Shown one piece after another: positions 49,772 to 57,640 of a stretch of DNA of 64,000 nt. The position numbers were made by a program, and so were the translations under genes. The notes below the pieces were generated by a model. The model was not told where the DNA came from and did no database searches. It saw nothing but the letters and a program-made list of their open reading frames with translations. The stretch lies in contig URMH01000007.1 of assembly GCA_900549015.1 (NCBI GenBank), forward strand, positions 1 to 64,000, in the 5' to 3' direction. Numbering within the stretch: the first letter of the stretch is position 1; each line of letters begins with the position of its first letter. This stretch comes from an uncultured Blautia sp. (GTDB lineage: Bacteria; Bacillota; Clostridia; Lachnospirales; Lachnospiraceae).

Positions 49772-49803
49772 TCAATCATTAGAAAGGACATATAGGTGAA
49801 GAC

Positions 49804-51297
49804 ATGGGTGAAGTCATTTTAACAATGAAAGGCATAGACAAGTCGTTCCCCGGTGTACACGCACTTGACCATGTAGACCTTGAAATCAGAAAAGGCGAAG
49901 TTCATGCCCTGATGGGAGAGAACGGAGCAGGTAAGTCCACACTGATGAAGGTACTGACAGGTATTTACAGCAAGGATTCCGGAACCATTACCTACGAGGG
50001 AAAGGAAGTAACATTTTCCAACCCGAGAGAAGCTCAGGATGCAGGTATCGTGATTGTGCACCAGGAGCTTAACATGATGAACCATCTGACAGTGGCGCAG
50101 AACATTTTCATCGGACGTGAGATGATGAGCGGAAAACTCATCAACGATAAAAAGATGAATGAGGAAGCGAAGAAACTGTTTGCACAGTTAAACATCGACA
50201 TCGACCCGACTGAGAAGATGGGAAATCTTACCGTAGGAAAACAGCAGATGTGTGAAATTGCAAAAGCGATTTCCCATGATGCAAAGGTAATTATTTTTGA
50301 CGAACCGTCAGCAGCGCTTACAGAGACGGAGATCGAAGAGCTTTTCAAGATCATTCGGGACCTCCGTGAAAAGCAGCTTGGAATCGTATACATATCACAC
50401 CGAATGGATGAGATCAAAGTCATTACAGACCGTGTAACCGTCATGAGAGACGGAGGATATGTAGGAACTCTGATCACAAAAGAATCCACAAAGGACGACA
50501 TCATCAACATGATGGTAGGCCGTGTAATTTATGAGGATCCGAAGACAGAGAGCACTGTAGCACCGGATGCACCTGTAGTGCTGAAGGTAGAGCATTTAAA
50601 TGCAGGAAGAATGGTGCGCGATGTAAGCTTCGAGCTTCATAAAGGAGAGATCCTTGGATTTTCCGGACTGATGGGAGCAGGAAGAACAGAGACAGCGAGA
50701 GCACTGTTCGGAGCAGACCCGAAGGAAAGCGGAGATATTTATATCAACGGAGAAAAAGTGGATATTAAAAACCCGATGGACGCAGTAAAATGCGGAATCG
50801 GATATCTTTCTGAAGACCGTAAGAGATACGGAATCGTTGTAGGAAAGAGCGTGGCAGAGAACACCACTATGGCAACAATGGGCGAATTTACAAAGGGAAT
50901 CTTCATTAATAAGAAGAAAGAAAAAGAAATCGCTCAGCAGTATGTAGAATCCTTAAAGACAAAGACTCCGAATGTAGACCAGTTAGTGGTAAACCTGTCA
51001 GGAGGAAACCAGCAGAAAGTCGTTATTGCAAAATGGCTTGTAAGGAACTGTGACATACTGATCTTCGATGAGCCTACCCGAGGAATCGACGTAGGAGCAA
51101 AGAGTGAGATTTATCACTTAATGAATGAACTGGTAGCAGCAGGAAAGTCGATTATCATGATTTCCTCTGAGATGACAGAAATTTTAAGAATGAGTGACCG
51201 TATCGTGGTAATGTGCGAGGGTAAGAAGACAGGGGAAATCGATATTTCCGAGGCAACCCAGGAGAACATTATGCATGCGGCAACCCTTAGAAATTAA
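49804..51297 (+). CDS. Sugar ABC transporter ATPase, copy 2 (MglA/RbsA type)
   Basis: A 497-residue double ATPase whose protein is identical to copy 1. Start ATG 49804 (copy 1 uses GTG). At DNA level the two genes differ only at their extremities: five substitutions within the first 21 nt, and a few from 51234 onward; 49825-51233 appears identical to 47298-48706. It is followed after 15 nt by permease 2. Keeping two identical ATPases beside two diverged permeases suggests either a very recent duplication or ongoing gene conversion. Confidence 0.95.
   Translation: MGEVILTMKGIDKSFPGVHALDHVDLEIRKGEVHALMGENGAGKSTLMKVLTGIYSKDSGTITYEGKEVTFSNPREAQDAGIVIVHQELNMMNHLTVAQNIFIGREMMSGKLINDKKMNEEAKKLFAQLNIDIDPTEKMGNLTVGKQQMCEIAKAISHDAKVIIFDEPSAALTETEIEELFKIIRDLREKQLGIVYISHRMDEIKVITDRVTVMRDGGYVGTLITKESTKDDIINMMVGRVIYEDPKTESTVAPDAPVVLKVEHLNAGRMVRDVSFELHKGEILGFSGLMGAGRTETARALFGADPKESGDIYINGEKVDIKNPMDAVKCGIGYLSEDRKRYGIVVGKSVAENTTMATMGEFTKGIFINKKKEKEIAQQYVESLKTKTPNVDQLVVNLSGGNQQKVVIAKWLVRNCDILIFDEPTRGIDVGAKSEIYHLMNELVAAGKSIIMISSEMTEILRMSDRIVVMCEGKKTGEIDISEATQENIMHAATLRN
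49825..51233 (+). repeat. 1409-bp direct repeat, copy 2
   Basis: Second copy of the repeat at 47298-48706. The first mismatch downstream is the A-to-G change at 51234 (silent), followed by two more silent changes. Confidence 0.85.
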
Positions 51298-51312
51298 GAG
51301 GAGGAGAGAGAG

Positions 51313-52317
51313 ATGGCAGGTAAAGAAAAAAAGGGAAATGCTTTTACCAATAATCCCATTGTAAAAGCAATTGGAACACAGAAAATTGTAGTTGTTTTAG
51401 TAATTGTACTTCTGGCGCTGTTTTTCGGAATTAAAAGTCCGGCGTTCCGTCAGTATTCAACAGTAGTAAGTATTTTTGGATATTCTTATTATATCAGTTT
51501 AATGGCAATCGGTGTTACATTCTGTCTGATCACAGGCGGTGTTGACCTTTCCATTGGAACAGGTATGATCTGTTACAGCCTTTTCGGAGGATACCTTGTT
51601 ACAAAAATGGGTCTTCCGGTTGGGGTTGGTATCCTTGCAACAATCGTTCTCGGTATGCTGATCGGTCTTTTAAATGCAGTTCTTGTAGCTGTTATGGACC
51701 TTCCGCCTTTCATCGCAACACTTGGTACGATGATGATCTGCCGTGGACTTGGTTCTATCCTTACAGGAGGAATGAGTGTAGCATGGCCGCCAACAGCAAC
51801 ACCACAGGGATGGTTCAGAAATATTTTCAAGATTAATGTAAACGGAACAATTATTCCAATCGGATTTATCCTGATTCTGGTTCTTGTATTCGTAATGTCC
51901 ATATTCCTGAATAAATCAAGACCGGGACGTTACATCATTGCAATCGGAAGCAACAAAGAAGCAACAAGACTTTCCGGTGTAAATGTAATTAAATATCAGG
52001 GACTTGCATACGTTCTTTCCGGACTGTTCGCAGGACTTGCAGGTGTGGCTTTCGCAGCAACGTTCCAGTCCATTGCTCCTGGAACAGGCGCAGGACTTGA
52101 GCTTGACGCGATCGCAGGTGCGATCATCGGCGGTACTTCCATGACAGGTGGTGTTGGTACAATTACAGGAACACTTCTCGGTGTATTCGTAATGTCCCTG
52201 CTGAAAACAGGTCTTCCGTTTATCGGACTTCAGGCAAACTGGCAGCAGATCATTACCGGTATTATCCTGATCGTGGCAATCTTTATCGACGTAATAAAGA
52301 ACAAAAAAACAGCATAA
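51313..52317 (+). CDS. Sugar ABC transporter permease 2 (MglC/RbsC type)
   Basis: A 334-residue CUT2 permease with 'TFCLITGGVDLSIGTGMICY', coupling loop 'GRYIIAIGSNKEATRLSGVN' and 'IIGGTSMTGGVGTITGTLLG'. The coupling loop is nearly the same as in permease 1 (G-S-N-K-E-A-x-R-L-S-G-V-N), so both can dock the same ATPase, while the membrane helices differ. CUT2 permeases can act as homo- or heterodimers, so permease 1 plus permease 2 may form a heterodimer, or each may form its own importer. Confidence 0.93.
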   Translation: MAGKEKKGNAFTNNPIVKAIGTQKIVVVLVIVLLALFFGIKSPAFRQYSTVVSIFGYSYYISLMAIGVTFCLITGGVDLSIGTGMICYSLFGGYLVTKMGLPVGVGILATIVLGMLIGLLNAVLVAVMDLPPFIATLGTMMICRGLGSILTGGMSVAWPPTATPQGWFRNIFKINVNGTIIPIGFILILVLVFVMSIFLNKSRPGRYIIAIGSNKEATRLSGVNVIKYQGLAYVLSGLFAGLAGVAFAATFQSIAPGTGAGLELDAIAGAIIGGTSMTGGVGTITGTLLGVFVMSLLKTGLPFIGLQANWQQIITGIILIVAIFIDVIKNKKTA

Positions 52318-52364
52318 AAAATAAAAGTTAAAAGCCGGGGTGGCAAAAACTATTTTTTACAAGA

Positions 52365-52396
52365 TATGTACCGCAGAGGGTGTCGCGGTTCACATA
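52365..52396 (+). promoter_or_regulatory. Hairpin before the binding-protein gene
   Basis: TATGT plus CCGC (52365-52374) pairs with GCGG plus ACATA (52385-52396) around a 10-nt loop, with a small asymmetric bulge. No T-run follows. Stem-loops in this position commonly protect or process mRNA so that the binding protein is made in excess of the membrane parts. Confidence 0.5.
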
Positions 52397-52431
52397 TACA
52401 AAACTATATAATTCTTAAGGAGGATTACAAA

Positions 52432-53502
52432 ATGAAAAGAAAACTCATGAGCTTAGTATTATGCGCAGCAATGGTAGGATCTATGGTTGGTGTAACAACA
52501 ACTGTACACGCAGAGGATGAGATCAACATCGAAATCGTATCAAAAGGTTTCCAGCATCAGTTCTGGCAGGCAGTTAAAAAAGGTGCAGAGAACAAAGAAG
52601 CAGAATTAGGATGCAAAATCAATTTCGTTGGACCGAACTCCGAGTCTGATATTGCTGACCAGGTTCAGATGTTAAACTCTGCAATCAACCAGAAACCAGA
52701 TGCAATCGCATTTGCAGCTCTTGATACAGAGGCATCTCTCGATGCTATCAAACAGGCTCAGGAAGCAGGAATCCCGATCATCGGATTTGACTCTGGTGTT
52801 CCAGGTGCTCCGGAAGGCGCTATCCTTGCAAACGCAGCAACAGACAACTATGCAGCAGGTGAACTTGCAGCAGAAGAAACATACAAACTTCTGAAAGACA
52901 GAATCGCAAACGCAGACGGACCGGTAAGAATCGGTGTTATGGGACAGGATGCTACTTCCGAGTCTATCGTAAACCGTGGTCTTGGATTCATCGATAAAAT
53001 CGGTGAACTGGCTATCGCTGATGGTCATAAAGTAAAACTGGAAGGTAACGAGAAATACGTAGGCGATGCAAAAGTAGAATCTTCTGATGACGGAAACGTA
53101 ATCATTGAGACACTTGTTCCTTCACAGGTTACATCTGAGCTGTCCGCTATCGACTGCCAGACTCTGTTAAACAAAGAAGACACAATCTGTATCTATGGTT
53201 CCAACCAGCACTCCGGTGACTCTATGGTTGTAGGTAACGAAAACCTTCAGAAATTCGGTACAGGCGAAGATCAGGTTCTCGGTGTAACATTTGACTCCGG
53301 TGCAGTTATCAAAGCAGCAGTTGCTGACGGAACATTCGCTGGTGCAGTTACTCAGGCTCCTGTAGCTATGGGTGAAGCAGTAGTTGAGCTTGCTTACAAA
53401 GCAGCTAAAGGTGAAGAAGTAGAAGATATTGATACAGGCTGCCAGTGGTATACAGCTGAAAACATGAACGACGAAGAAATCGCACAGAACCTGTACGACT
53501 AA
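52432..53502 (+). CDS. Sugar ABC transporter substrate-binding protein (RbsB-like)
   Basis: A 356-residue type I periplasmic-binding protein with a signal peptide ending 'TTTVHAEDE'. Fold motifs are 'FQHQFWQAVKKGAENKEAEL', 'QKPDAIAFAALDTEASLDAI', 'AGIPIIGFDSGVPGAP' and 'VLGVTFDSGAVIKAAVADGT'. In a Gram-positive, such proteins are normally lipoproteins, but no lipobox Cys precedes the mature part (the only early Cys, in 'SLVLCAAM', lacks Gly/Ala/Ser before it). It may be held by the permeases or released. ATG 52432 has AAGGAGG. The sugar is not identifiable by sequence; neighbouring genes suggest a pentose or deoxyhexose. Confidence 0.92.
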   Translation: MKRKLMSLVLCAAMVGSMVGVTTTVHAEDEINIEIVSKGFQHQFWQAVKKGAENKEAELGCKINFVGPNSESDIADQVQMLNSAINQKPDAIAFAALDTEASLDAIKQAQEAGIPIIGFDSGVPGAPEGAILANAATDNYAAGELAAEETYKLLKDRIANADGPVRIGVMGQDATSESIVNRGLGFIDKIGELAIADGHKVKLEGNEKYVGDAKVESSDDGNVIIETLVPSQVTSELSAIDCQTLLNKEDTICIYGSNQHSGDSMVVGNENLQKFGTGEDQVLGVTFDSGAVIKAAVADGTFAGAVTQAPVAMGEAVVELAYKAAKGEEVEDIDTGCQWYTAENMNDEEIAQNLYD

Positions 53503-53538
53503 TTCGCAGAATTGTGAACAATACTGACATGAAATAAA

Positions 53539-53570
53539 AAAAACGGAGATGCTTTGGCATCTCCGTTTTT
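53539..53570 (+). terminator. ABC importer operon terminator
   Basis: AAAAACGGAGATGC / GCATCTCCGTTTTT with loop TTTG; the A and T tracts make it bidirectional. Confidence 0.92.
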
Positions 53571-53586
53571 GGCAAAAACAGAGCTG

Positions 53587-53615
53587 TTGACACTGTTTTT
53601 CCAGAATGATACAAT
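53587..53615 (+). promoter_or_regulatory. Promoter of the first cell-wall-repeat protein
   Basis: TTGACA (53587-53592), 17-nt spacer, TACAAT (53610-53615). The same pair of hexamers with the same spacing precedes the next cell-wall-repeat gene. Confidence 0.8.
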
Positions 53616-53657
53616 GAGTATAACACAGAAATATTTGCTTATATGGAGGCAAAAAGT

Positions 53658-55307
53658 ATGAGAAGAAAGAATATCTTTCTGGCTGCTGTACTTTCAGCGG
53701 CAATGGTTTCATCAAGTGTGACGCCTGCTTTTGCGGAGTCACTTACTGACGGAGAAACAGCAGCAATGGAGACGGCAGAGGAGACGGAAACAGAAACAGA
53801 GCCGATGGAGGAAGCTCCGGAAACAGAACAGGAACCGGTTATCACAGAAGTTCCTGAGGAACTGCCAATGGAAGAAATCGAGGAACTGCCAATGGAAGAG
53901 GCAGACGAGCTTTTGCAGGAGGAACCCGGGAAACTGGAAAATGAGACAGATGTGCTTCTGGAAGCGCCGGAAGTAACGGAAGAAAATTCCGGGACAGAGG
54001 AATACACAAAAGAGCTGATCGCACAGACATCTGCTCCTGCAGAGACAGCAGCGAACAGTTCTTCATATAGCGTAAAAGCTCCGAAAATGCTGTATTACAA
54101 TGCGTTTGAGCTTTATGACGAATACAACCAGTTTATGGGGATTGAGATTGACCAGTATACCAGTAAAAACGCTTCATGGCAGACTCACTGGCTTACTTAT
54201 GTGTGGTATTATGATGAAGATAACTGGGAGGTATATGAATATTCAGAGGAAGAGAAAGATCTGACTGAAATATATCTTGAAGGAACGGAATATCATAATA
54301 TATGGGGAGATATGGACTGGCTCCTTCATGCTTTTCAGGGAAAAGGCTATGCGGCTACTGACTATCATCTTGATACATCCAAAGCAACGTGGGATTACAC
54401 ATATACAACGTATGATGTGAGAAAAGGGATACAGCATAAGGAATGGAAAAATACTCTGGATGTTCAGGATGAGTTTTATACAGGTGCCTGTGCAGATCTG
54501 TCAAAGCACGCAGGTCTTCGTCCGATCAATGGAAACACGTATTACCTGATGAAAGACGGAACGATGGTCCGTAATAAAAAGATGACTGTAAACGGAAAAG
54601 TATATCTTTTCGGTAAGGACTGTAAATGCTACAAATCCTATGTTCCGGTAGAAGCAAAATGGATCAAAAAGCCGGACGGCTATTACTGGCAGCAGGACGA
54701 CGGCACAATCTTAAGAGAAGGCGGATGGCAGACTCTTGGCGGAAGTAAATACTTCCTTGCTTATAAGAGCGGAAGACGAAAAACCGGCTGGCAGACATGG
54801 AAAGGCAATAAATATTACATGGCTCCTGCGACAGGAAGACTTGTAACAGGCTTAAAAACTATTGAAGGCAACACATATTTCCTTCAGTATAAAACAGGGG
54901 AAATGGTGAAAGGCTGGAAAACAATCGGAAAAGATAAGTATTACTTTAATGAGCAGACCGGAATCATGAAAAGAGGAATGCTTACCTTAAATGGAAAGAA
55001 ATATTACTTTGATAAAGGTGGAAATAGGGATGGAAAGCAGCATTTTGGCTGGAGGTCCATCAGTGGAAAAGCATATTTCTTTGACAGAAAAACAGGTGTG
55101 ATGAAGCAGAATACATGGATTATCGATGGAAAGGACAAGTATTATGCAAATAAAAACGGTTCCCGTTTCAGCGGAATCCGAAGCATTAAAGGAAAGAATT
55201 ATTATTTTCACACAGATGGAAAGCTTGTGACAAATAAAAAAGGATATAAGATTAACGGAAAGAAATACAACATTGATAAGAATGGGGTATTGACACTGGT
55301 AAAATAA
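53658..55307 (+). CDS. Secreted cell-wall-binding repeat protein, 549 aa
   Basis: A signal peptide (1-28, ending 'VTPAFAES') is followed by an acidic Glu/Thr/Pro-rich linker (30-130), a unique domain (about 135-290, rich in Trp/Tyr/Asp: 'WQTHWLTYVWYYDEDNWEVY'), and ten or more choline-binding-type repeats of about 20 residues ('GWQTLGGSKYFLAYKSGRRK', 'GWKTIGKDKYYFNEQTGIMK') to the end. No catalytic domain is recognised. The unique domain may bind a ligand while the repeats attach to wall polymer. ATG 53658 has GGAGGCAAAAA upstream. Confidence 0.85.
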   Translation: MRRKNIFLAAVLSAAMVSSSVTPAFAESLTDGETAAMETAEETETETEPMEEAPETEQEPVITEVPEELPMEEIEELPMEEADELLQEEPGKLENETDVLLEAPEVTEENSGTEEYTKELIAQTSAPAETAANSSSYSVKAPKMLYYNAFELYDEYNQFMGIEIDQYTSKNASWQTHWLTYVWYYDEDNWEVYEYSEEEKDLTEIYLEGTEYHNIWGDMDWLLHAFQGKGYAATDYHLDTSKATWDYTYTTYDVRKGIQHKEWKNTLDVQDEFYTGACADLSKHAGLRPINGNTYYLMKDGTMVRNKKMTVNGKVYLFGKDCKCYKSYVPVEAKWIKKPDGYYWQQDDGTILREGGWQTLGGSKYFLAYKSGRRKTGWQTWKGNKYYMAPATGRLVTGLKTIEGNTYFLQYKTGEMVKGWKTIGKDKYYFNEQTGIMKRGMLTLNGKKYYFDKGGNRDGKQHFGWRSISGKAYFFDRKTGVMKQNTWIIDGKDKYYANKNGSRFSGIRSIKGKNYYFHTDGKLVTNKKGYKINGKKYNIDKNGVLTLVK

Positions 55308-55317
55308 AGAAAACAAA

Positions 55318-55347
55318 ATGGACTGTCTGACAAGGCAGTCCATTTTT
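55318..55347 (+). terminator. Terminator after the first cell-wall-repeat gene
   Basis: ATGGACTG (55318-55325) / CAGTCCAT (55336-55343), 10-nt loop, then T5. Confidence 0.85.
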
Positions 55348-55371
55348 CGCGGGTTTTTGTCTTTCCATTTG

Positions 55372-55400
55372 TTGACATAGAAATTTTGCAATGCTACAAT
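55372..55400 (+). promoter_or_regulatory. Promoter of the transglutaminase-like repeat protein
   Basis: TTGACA (55372-55377), 17-nt spacer, TACAAT (55395-55400); identical hexamers and spacing to the promoter at 53587. Confidence 0.8.
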
Positions 55401-55450
55401 ATTTATATATTATTATTGATTATTCAGTTCGAAAAGGAGGAAATATAAAT

Positions 55451-57625
55451 ATGCGAAAGAGAAAAGATATACTGGCTGTGTTATTATCAGCAGCGATGAC
55501 AGCAGGAACTGTTTCTCCGGCATTTGCAGGAGAGCTGACAGATGATTCTCTTTCTTCTTATGAGGAAAGTGAAGAGGTACTGGTGCAGGATGTGACTGGT
55601 ATTCCGGAAGAAAATATGCAGGAAGCGCCGGAAGAGAACACAGATGTTATTCCGGAAACAGATGCAGAGGTTTTAGCAGACGTACTTGTTGATGGAACAG
55701 ATACCTTAACACAGGAAGCGCCGGATAAAGAAGAAGGTACAGAGTCTGAAACTCCGGATAAAGAAGAGCTCAACCGGGAAGAGGTAGTTCCGGATAAGGA
55801 TGAGAAGGGAAATATTACAGGTGTTTTCATAAAAAAATATGAAGAAGACAAACTTCTTACAACTTTTTACTGGAATGCGGCAGACGGAACATGGTCTTAT
55901 ATTGAGGGAGATACAAAGGCATATCTTGTAGCCGGTCCACAGATGCTCATGGGAGACACTGAATGGAATATCGTGATTTCCGATGCGGCGACAGGAGCAA
56001 CAAAAGCGTCCGGCGGATATGTATTAAATATCAGTGACCAGGGCGGAAGCTGGAAATATTATCTGGAGGAGAAGGATGTAGCGGGAACAGAAGTACAGGA
56101 ACTGCCTGTATATACAAAAGACGTTCCGGCAAACCTTTTCACAGGCGCAAAGGCGGCTGACCAGAGCAAGCACTCAGGGCTTTTCCAGGCAAACGAGAAG
56201 GATCTGTATTATCTTGAAAAAGACGGAACCATTGTAATGAATGATACGCGAATTGTAGACAATGTAAAATATCATTTTGGCGCAGATGGAAAGTGTGATA
56301 AGAAGGAAGAAATTCAGGAACCTCAGGAACCTGGATGGGTAAAAAAAGAGGACGGTTACTACTGGCAGAAGGAAGATGGAACGATTCTTACGGAAAGCGG
56401 CTGGCAAACGCTTGACGGAAAGAAGTATTTTCTGGAAGAGGGAGGACGACGTGCAGAAGGCTGGAAAGAGATCGAGAAGCAGAGATACTATTTCGTACCG
56501 GAAACAGGTCAGATGAAGCTTGGCTGGTCCACCATTGACGGCAAAAAATATTACTTTGAAAAGGACGGCCATCAGACAATCGGCTGGCGTTCTTTGGGCG
56601 GAAAGAAATATTACTTTGTACCGGGAACAGGTCAGATGAAACTCGGCTGGTCCACCATTGACGGCAAAAAATATTATTTTGAAAAAGAGGGTCATCAGAC
56701 AATCGGTTGGCGCTCTTTGGGTGGAAAGAAATATTACTTTGTGCCGAAGACAGGTCAGATGAAGGTTGGCTGGTCCACGATCGACGGCAAAAAATATTAT
56801 TTTGAAAAAGAGGGCCATCAAACAATCGGCTGGCGTTCATTGGGCGGAAAGAAATATTACTTCGTACCGAAAACAGGTCAGATGAAGCTTGGCTTGTCCA
56901 CAATCGACGGCAAGAAGTATTATTTTGATAAAGAAGGAAGACAGGTATATGGCTGGAAAAGCCTTGGCGGTAAAATGTATTATTTTGTACCGAAAACAGG
57001 TCAGATGAAACTTGGCTGGTCTACGATTGACGGTAAAAAATATTATTTTGAGAAAAGCGGAATCAGATTTTCCGGAATCAGAAGTATTGGCGGCAAAAAA
57101 TATTATTTCCAGAAAAACGGAGAGCTTCTTACAAATGAAAAATGCTATGAAATTAACGGCAAATTCTATGATATAGATAAAGACGGAGTAATGAAGGAAG
57201 TTCCGAAAGCAAAAGCGCTTGCAACAAAAGTTCTCGATAAAGAAGGATGGAATCTGGAAGACGCATTTGAATGGTCATCTGAACTGAAATACGAGGATAA
57301 GAATATCGAGCTGGCAGATGGCGTAAAAGAAGTGGATTATCTGGCGATTTACGGATTTGAGAATGAAAAGGGCAATTCTTTTGTTATGGCAAGTACATTT
57401 TACCAGATGGCAAAGCTTCTTGGGTATGATGTACATTATGTAAAAGGAAAAATCCAGTACAAGAGCGGAAAGCTTGTATCCCACGGCTGGTGCGAGATCG
57501 ATGAAGATGAAAAAACATATGTATGCGATCCTTATTTCGCACATGAAGGCGGAAAGAACGGACTTATGTTTGAGTACGGAGACAAGGGAACCTGGATTTA
57601 CAAAAATCACTACAGAGTAAATTAA
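55451..57625 (+). CDS. Secreted cell-wall-repeat protein with a transglutaminase-like domain lacking the Cys nucleophile
   Basis: 724 residues: signal peptide (1-28), acidic linker (30-120), a unique domain (about 120-280), cell-wall-binding repeats (about 290-580) that include near-identical 41-residue units, and a C-terminal transglutaminase-like domain (about 595-724). The expected Gly-x-Cys nucleophile motif reads 'KGNSFVMASTFYQMAKLLGY', with Ser 643 in the Cys place (TCT; TGT would be Cys). The His (678, in 'VSHGWCEI') and Asp (693, in 'YVCDPYF') are kept. Either this is a non-catalytic binding domain, or it uses Ser. ATG 55451 has AAAGGAGG. Confidence 0.85.
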   Translation: MRKRKDILAVLLSAAMTAGTVSPAFAGELTDDSLSSYEESEEVLVQDVTGIPEENMQEAPEENTDVIPETDAEVLADVLVDGTDTLTQEAPDKEEGTESETPDKEELNREEVVPDKDEKGNITGVFIKKYEEDKLLTTFYWNAADGTWSYIEGDTKAYLVAGPQMLMGDTEWNIVISDAATGATKASGGYVLNISDQGGSWKYYLEEKDVAGTEVQELPVYTKDVPANLFTGAKAADQSKHSGLFQANEKDLYYLEKDGTIVMNDTRIVDNVKYHFGADGKCDKKEEIQEPQEPGWVKKEDGYYWQKEDGTILTESGWQTLDGKKYFLEEGGRRAEGWKEIEKQRYYFVPETGQMKLGWSTIDGKKYYFEKDGHQTIGWRSLGGKKYYFVPGTGQMKLGWSTIDGKKYYFEKEGHQTIGWRSLGGKKYYFVPKTGQMKVGWSTIDGKKYYFEKEGHQTIGWRSLGGKKYYFVPKTGQMKLGLSTIDGKKYYFDKEGRQVYGWKSLGGKMYYFVPKTGQMKLGWSTIDGKKYYFEKSGIRFSGIRSIGGKKYYFQKNGELLTNEKCYEINGKFYDIDKDGVMKEVPKAKALATKVLDKEGWNLEDAFEWSSELKYEDKNIELADGVKEVDYLAIYGFENEKGNSFVMASTFYQMAKLLGYDVHYVKGKIQYKSGKLVSHGWCEIDEDEKTYVCDPYFAHEGGKNGLMFEYGDKGTWIYKNHYRVN
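56522..57060 (+). repeat. 123-bp tandem repeats
   Basis: Unit starts at 56522, 56645, 56768, 56891 and 57014 are exactly 123 bp apart; each encodes a pair of ~20-residue cell-wall-binding modules ('GWSTIDGKKYYFEKEGHQTI' plus a 'GWRSLGGKKYYFVPKTGQMK' partner). The DNA is nearly identical between units, so copy number is likely to vary between strains. Confidence 0.9.
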
Positions 57626-57640
57626 GCAGAGGGGAAAAAC

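Noticed and set aside
47507..51297. Identical pairs of antisense open frames over the two ATPase genes
   Set aside because: They are shadows of the duplicated coding sequence. They are useful only as confirmation that the two copies are identical at DNA level.
52318..52431. A riboswitch before the binding-protein gene
   Set aside because: Only one modest hairpin is present and no known aptamer pattern could be seen; an mRNA-stability stem is the simpler reading.
56174..56903. Minus-strand repetitive frames opposite the 123-bp repeats
   Set aside because: They merely mirror the tandem repeats of the real gene.
56522..57060. Possible CRISPR array because of regular repeats
   Set aside because: The units are coding, contiguous and without unique spacers, and no cas gene is present.
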